Positions 59,425 to 64,000 of a DNA stretch of 64,000 bases are shown piece by piece (within the stretch, counting starts at the first letter, position 1; each line of letters opens with the position of its first letter). Origin of the DNA: Sodiomyces alkalinus F11 (taxonomy: Eukaryota > Ascomycota > Sordariomycetes > Glomerellales > Plectosphaerellaceae); NCBI RefSeq assembly GCF_003711515.1, contig NW_021167085.1, positions 1,905,691 through 1,969,690 of the forward strand. Direction: 5' to 3'. A program made the position numbers and the translations under genes. Under the pieces are notes generated by a model. It saw only the letters and a program-made list of their open reading frames with translations. It was not told the origin of the DNA and searched no databases.

Positions 59425-61118
59425 ATGGCGATCGATGATGCAGCCCAAATTCGCATCGCAATTTGGTACGTTTAGCGACATGCCGTCGTGTGTACCCGCA
59501 GGATGCCAGACACTTCAAACAGGGTGCTAACTTCTCGCGAGCACATAGCGGCGCCGGTATTTCAGGGCTCGCACTGGCAGCCTTTCTTGCAAACCTCGAC
59601 CACGAATCCCAGCTGTCCGTAGACTTGTACGAGTCGTCGGAAGAAGTAAGAATGTCTGGAGCTGGTATCGCTGTGTGGAAACGGTACTGGGATCTCCTCC
59701 GAGACGAGCTAGGATTCGAGCATGCATGTGTCGATCTGGGTTTCTCAGCACCGGACTGGACTCAAGGTACGTACAGTACGAGAGACCCGAGGGTTAATCA
59801 TTGTCAGGGACTCAGCCCCCCTGTTCTGACAATGGCTTTCTTTCCCCTGCATCCATGCATGTGGATCTACACTTATAGCGAGGCAAGGGGCGGGAAGTGA
59901 TGCCGAGACAAAAGCGACCGAATGTTTCTGACCTATACCTATGGTGCATGTAGTCAAGGGTCCTGTGGTCCGCAAATCAGATACAGCCGGGGCAGAGGGT
60001 CATCACTTCTGCGCGCTCAGCCATGGGCCGACTGTAATTCCAAGGTCGGCGATGTCTAGCATCTTCGCTGGGAAGTTAGACCCTTCCCGATGTGGGCTCC
60101 ATCTACGCCGGCGGCTCGCTCATTACGATGAGACGACAGCGCCAGACGGTAGAACAACGACTGTCCTGCGCTTCGAGGACGGCACAAAGGCGGAATGCGA
60201 CCTGCTGGTGGGGGCAGACGGCGTCTTCTCTCGAGTTCGGCGGGTGCTTTTCAGGGATCAGCCCGATCTTGCGCGGCACCACTTCAGCGGACAGCTAGCT
60301 TATCGCATGTCTTGCAACGCCGAGGCTGTACAACGACTACGCGCAGCAAAATCAGACCATGCCGCCCTACGGGGATTCACAATTGTATGTACGTCGAGCG
60401 GAAAGGCCAGATAACTTAACAGCGGTATGCCTTGAGACGACGGCATGTGCTGACCAGCCGGGGAAAACAGTGGTCAGGCCGGGGTAAGCATGTTACGTCG
60501 AACTTGGTCGGAGACCAAATCCAGATGTCGGCGTGGGACAATGTGTCGGAGGAAGTTTTGAGTGCCTGGTCGGATACAAAGGTATGCGACGTCCCCAGAG
60601 AGTCGGTTTCCCACTTGTTCCGGTCGTGGGAGCCTGATCTCGTCAGCCTCCTGAACCACGCAGGCGACACGGCCTCACGGTGGCCTATCTACGTCGCTGC
60701 TCGCCTCCCTCGGTTCGTCAAGGGCGGCCACGTAGCGCTGGTGGGCGACGCGGCGCATGGCATGACGCCGCACCAGGGTCTTGGAGGTGGCCAAGGGATT
60801 GAAGACGCCTTCGTTCTGGCAAGCCTGCTAACGCACCCGGACGCACGTCGAGGCGTTCTGCCTGACGTGCTGGCCACATATGACGAAGTGCGCCGGCCTG
60901 CTTCGCAGCGGGTTGCCGACCAATCTCTGGCCAATGGTCACAACTTTGCTTTTCTTGGTTCATCGGGCAACGGTGACCACCCGTGTCTGACGACCATCCG
61001 CCAGGAGCTGGTAACAGCCTGCGACTGGTTGATGGATGATGACGGAAACTGCAAGGGGGAGGCTGACAAGGCACGAGCCCTGTTGGAAACGCGGCTTCGA
61101 AGGTGTTGCCGGGGATGA
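59425..61118 (+). CDS. group A FAD-dependent monooxygenase (salicylate hydroxylase-like)
   Basis: Predicted 445 residues from exons 59425-59465, 59549-59766, 59954-60384 and 60471-61118, phases consistent. The FAD-binding GxGxxG is split by the first intron and reads IAICGAGISGLALAAFL once joined. The DG motif is GADGVFSRVR, and the FAD ribityl-binding GD motif is VGDAAHGMTPHQGLGGGQG. This is a one-component flavin hydroxylase using NAD(P)H and oxygen, of the salicylate-hydroxylase type. Such enzymes hydroxylate or decarboxylatively hydroxylate aromatic rings; in clusters they also catalyse epoxidation. There is no clear secretion or membrane signal, so a cytosolic enzyme is likely. It lies divergent from the prenyltransferase and convergent with the aminotransferase gene. 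The segment between GSSGNG and the C-terminus is Asp-rich. Confidence 0.9.
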
Positions 61119-61634
61119 TCAGACCGGAGTACATTATTTTGCAGCTTCTTCTGCTTCGCATTGAGTGGGCATGGACATGGCTTGTTTGACGCCACCAGGT
61201 GAAGTTGGACTTCCAATCAGAGACCAGAATAGAGCAGTCATAATCCTTACGTAACTCTTGCCTCATTTCGGTCGTATGACGACAGGGACCGGGTATATAT
61301 AATTCCGTTGCCGATATGATTAGTAATTTACATTGTACGACTCATCTCCCGCGTCCCATCTCCATCTCCAATCTCCGCCCCCTCATGATTCCCACCAAGC
61401 AACGGCATTCCATCAGGAATAAGTAACAGTCTTGGATTAACACTCAGTCTATATAAGACGCGAGTGTTGAATCCGAGGTTGAATCCGAGGTTGAATCCGA
61501 GGTTGAATCCGAAGTATACACTCTGGCTGTACTGAGAGAATCGTCTGTCTCTTCAACTCTTCAGATGCTAGGCAAACCGAACAGACTGAAGAAAGATGGC
61601 TAACTCCAACGGCAAAACTATTCCCCCAAATCCC
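61119..61634. other. convergent 3' intergenic region with 12-bp repeats
   Basis: Between the monooxygenase and aminotransferase genes. No gene seen; it contains the tandem array at 61466-61513. Confidence 0.55.
61466..61513 (+). repeat. four tandem copies of GTTGAATCCGAG
   Basis: Four consecutive 12-base units, the last ending in A instead of G. They lie between two convergent genes. Confidence 0.95.
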
Positions 61635-63341
61635 CTAACCGCACATCCTCAAAACGTCTAGGAATCCTTGGATAAGCAAGTTATTCTCCTCAGCTGTGCC
61701 CACGGTCACCCTCAGACATCCACTGCACCCGGGGTTGTTTCCTATGTAGCGCACAGCGATATCATGCCGAGAACGCAGGAGCTCGCACACCTCCGTAGCG
61801 CGACTTCCGTCGGGCACCTTTACCCCGTCGTCCTGTCGTTCAGACTCGTCTGGATCATCCTCCCTGGGACGCGCCCAAACCGGCAGCACTACAAAGTTCG
61901 CAGAGTTGCCTCCAATAGGTGGGCCAGCGCCGAGGGTTCGGAATGACGGCGAACTGAAGGCCCGCACAAGCTCCGTCCGGTTCTGCACCACGCTAGCCAC
62001 CAGAGCTCTTCGGGCGTCCTCTCTCGCAGGTGACAATGCCGCCATGGCGATGGCCGCCGAGGGCGAGGGGATGGCAAACGGTACCTGCACCTTCTTGAGC
62101 ACTTCCGTGATGGCCTCATGCGCGTACAGCACTCCGAGCCTGCCTTCTGTCAGCGGTGTAACTCAACCTTTCTTTTTTTTTTTTTTTTGGTTCGCCCAGC
62201 GACTGCAAGGAACGACAAATGAAGGGACGGTTGTGTCTCTTGAGCGCATCGTCGTACTTACCTCAACCCGGCGAGTCCGTGAGATTTGCTGAGCGTCTGA
62301 AGGATCACTAGATGAGGGAACTCTTCCATGAGTGATACGGCCGAGCTCCTTTCTGCGCCGGCGGCGAAGTCGATGTATGCCTCATCGACGACGAGCAAGC
62401 CCTTGAGTGCTGTCGAACAAACGCGCCACCCTCGTCAGCACTAAAATGTCTCGCCAGGCAATTAATCAATGGATTCCGGGGGTCTGCCTCACCTCCGCTC
62501 TCCAAGATCTTTCTTATGCTCGTCAGCGGGATCAAAGTCCCTGTGGGGTTACCGGGCGAGGCGAGGAACGTCAGCTTGACGTTGTTCTCTCTCAAAATGC
62601 CAATGACCTAGAAACACGACAGAGGAAAAAGCGGCAAGCGAATCAGTAACGAACATCCTCAAACGACCCATTTGGTCTATACTTCAAGGGTTTTTTCTTT
62701 TTTTCTTTTTCGTGAACACACCTCGTCCTCGTCCAGATAAAAGTCACCGCCATCAAGTCGGAGCCAGGACGTAAGCACGCGAACCTCGTCCAGCTGAGCC
62801 CGCATGGCATAGAGGGGGAAGGTCGGCGGCGTGATGAGAATGGCGTCTCGAGAGGGAACGCAGGTAGCACGTATCAACGTGTCTACCAGATCAGAAGAAC
62901 CCACGCCGAAGGTGATCTTGCCAGCCCAGTAGGCCGGCAAGCCTCTGGACGCCGCCAACTGTTTCTTCAGACTCAGGAGCGAAGCGGACGGATACCGATG
63001 CAGGCCCAGGGAGTTTGAGAGCGCCAACACAGCGGCATCATCGTCGCCTGTCCCCTTTCCCTTTGGTGCCGTGTCCCACTGATTCCATTGACTGGCTGCC
63101 AGACATGAACCGAGAGCGCTCTCGTTGGCATCCAGCAGGATGCCTTTTCGTGCTTGGCCATCGTCGATTGTGGGTGATACGAAGGCCTAGTACAAGTACC
63201 TAGAATGAGAAATGGCTTTTGCGAAAGAGTATGTCGGGCCGGGATGGAAGATGATGGACTTGCCTTCATCTTGAGGATGTGTGGCCGGATAAAGTCAGCC
63301 AAGTTTGGCTGAGACCCGACAGGAAACGCATATGAGCCCAT
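61635..63341 (-). CDS. HisC-like PLP-dependent aminotransferase
   Basis: Predicted 436 residues from exons 63341-63264, 63186-62722, 62607-62493, 62409-62262 and 62139-61635; the phases close exactly. It resembles histidinol-phosphate aminotransferase (fold type I): [93 protein letters not shown] and the PLP lysine in [13 protein letters not shown] biosynthetic HisC is expected elsewhere in the genome, so a copy in a cluster-like setting may act on a different amino or 2-oxo acid. The first intron is GC-AG (donor GCAAGT). A start at 63398 (in frame, 19 codons earlier) is possible, but the ATG at 63341 fits the family better. A Gly/Asp-rich insertion follows the ANES motif ([11 protein letters not shown]). 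Confidence 0.9.
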
Positions 63342-64000
63342 CCTCTCTCGTTGCCTACTCCTTCCTGGTGCGTCTACTAACAAAGACGATGGGGTCAACT
63401 GGTAAAGAGATCCAACCAGCTCTGGAGATGCTGATGAAAGATGAACTTAGCGAGGCTTCGCGTCTGTAGGGGCGGGCCGGCCGCAGTTACAGGGACACAT
63501 GCGATCTATATCTTCGCGTCGCGACTTCAGTCCGACTTGGCACGCGAAACGTCACTTTTGTTGTTCTCACACGTCGAATACCATGACTTTACTTTGTTCG
63601 ATGGACTCCGTCGGCTCGAACCTAGCTACCTGAGACTGTTTAATGACTCCCCCCAGGCACCTATACAGCGTGGATCAGCCCTCTCAATATCATGACCTCA
63701 TTCAATTCGGTACCCAGAGGCCCAATTTCTCCTTTTCTTCTTTTTTCTTCCTTTTTTTCTTCCCCTTATCCTCCGACGCAAGTTGTGGACGGTGATCCCG
63801 GTTCTCTCTCGTACATATGTATGAGACTTCCAACCTTTGAGCAGAGAGTAAAATCGTTGGAGGGCCAATGATTTACAAAGCTGGATTCACCGCTTGAGGT
63901 CATAGGCGCATTTGGCAATATTCCAGTTCAATCAAATGCTGGCTCAGTCTGCCATTGCTAGGGGCCTCGAGGTTATTTGAGACAGGTCATCCAGAACTGT
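63342..64000. other. upstream of the aminotransferase, window edge
   Basis: No gene recognised. It should hold the aminotransferase promoter; the next gene of the cluster, if any, lies beyond the window. Confidence 0.45.

Noticed and set aside
1..64000. CRISPR arrays, bacterial operons and ribosome binding sites
   Set aside because: The sequence is clearly eukaryotic nuclear DNA with introns; no direct-repeat/spacer array is present.
48747..64000. PKS, NRPS, terpene synthase or cluster transcription factor
   Set aside because: I looked for their hallmark motifs in the cluster region and saw none; they may lie beyond the right edge.

Overview
The window looks like nuclear DNA of a filamentous ascomycete (Pezizomycotina, most likely Sordariomycetes). 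The evidence is short introns with GTAAGT/GTATGT donors and CTGAC-type branch points, a chitin-synthase activator with Sel1 repeats, an Asp f 3-type peroxiredoxin, a DMATS-type prenyltransferase, and a relic at the left edge with the signature of repeat-induced point mutation (RIP). I cannot name a species. Exon models were built by hand from splice motifs and reading phase; every multi-exon model below closes in frame.

Layout. 1-2.7 kb: RIP-degraded repeat, almost free of TG and poor in CA. 2.7-16 kb: gene-poor, with phospholipase C (6176-9276, minus), a small cupin (12039-12408, plus) and two short terminal-inverted-repeat elements (12516-13083, 13491-14037). 16-47.6 kb: compact housekeeping block. 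It holds an unknown N-myristoylation-motif protein, Pet191, a Yeh/Tgl1-type lipase, a PMP20 peroxiredoxin, eL24, tRNA adenosine deaminase Tad1, NAC-beta, Cbp4, the Skt5/Chs4-like activator, an Mpc2-like pyruvate carrier, an NDUFA2-like complex I subunit, a very long RRM-like protein and Fmp46. Five of these are nuclear-encoded mitochondrial proteins. 48.7-63.4 kb: five genes that look like a specialised-metabolism cluster: an ABCC transporter, an HpcH/HpaI-type aldolase, a DMATS-type aromatic prenyltransferase, a group A FAD monooxygenase and a HisC-like PLP aminotransferase. No polyketide synthase, non-ribosomal peptide synthetase or pathway regulator is visible, and the right border lies outside the window.

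The cluster is arranged as two divergent pairs (ABC transporter/aldolase, prenyltransferase/monooxygenase) followed by the aminotransferase, which converges on the monooxygenase. One reading is that the aldolase and aminotransferase build or reshape a 2-oxo acid/amino acid, the prenyltransferase and monooxygenase decorate an aromatic core, and the transporter exports the product. The chemistry is inference; the family assignments rest on visible motifs.

The most unusual gene-structure signals are an apparent one-nucleotide exon (or recursive splice site) in the NAC-beta gene, an in-frame TAG inside the long RRM-like gene that is either the end of a short isoform or lies in a 51-nt intron, two GC-AG introns, and a 725-nt intron in phospholipase C.
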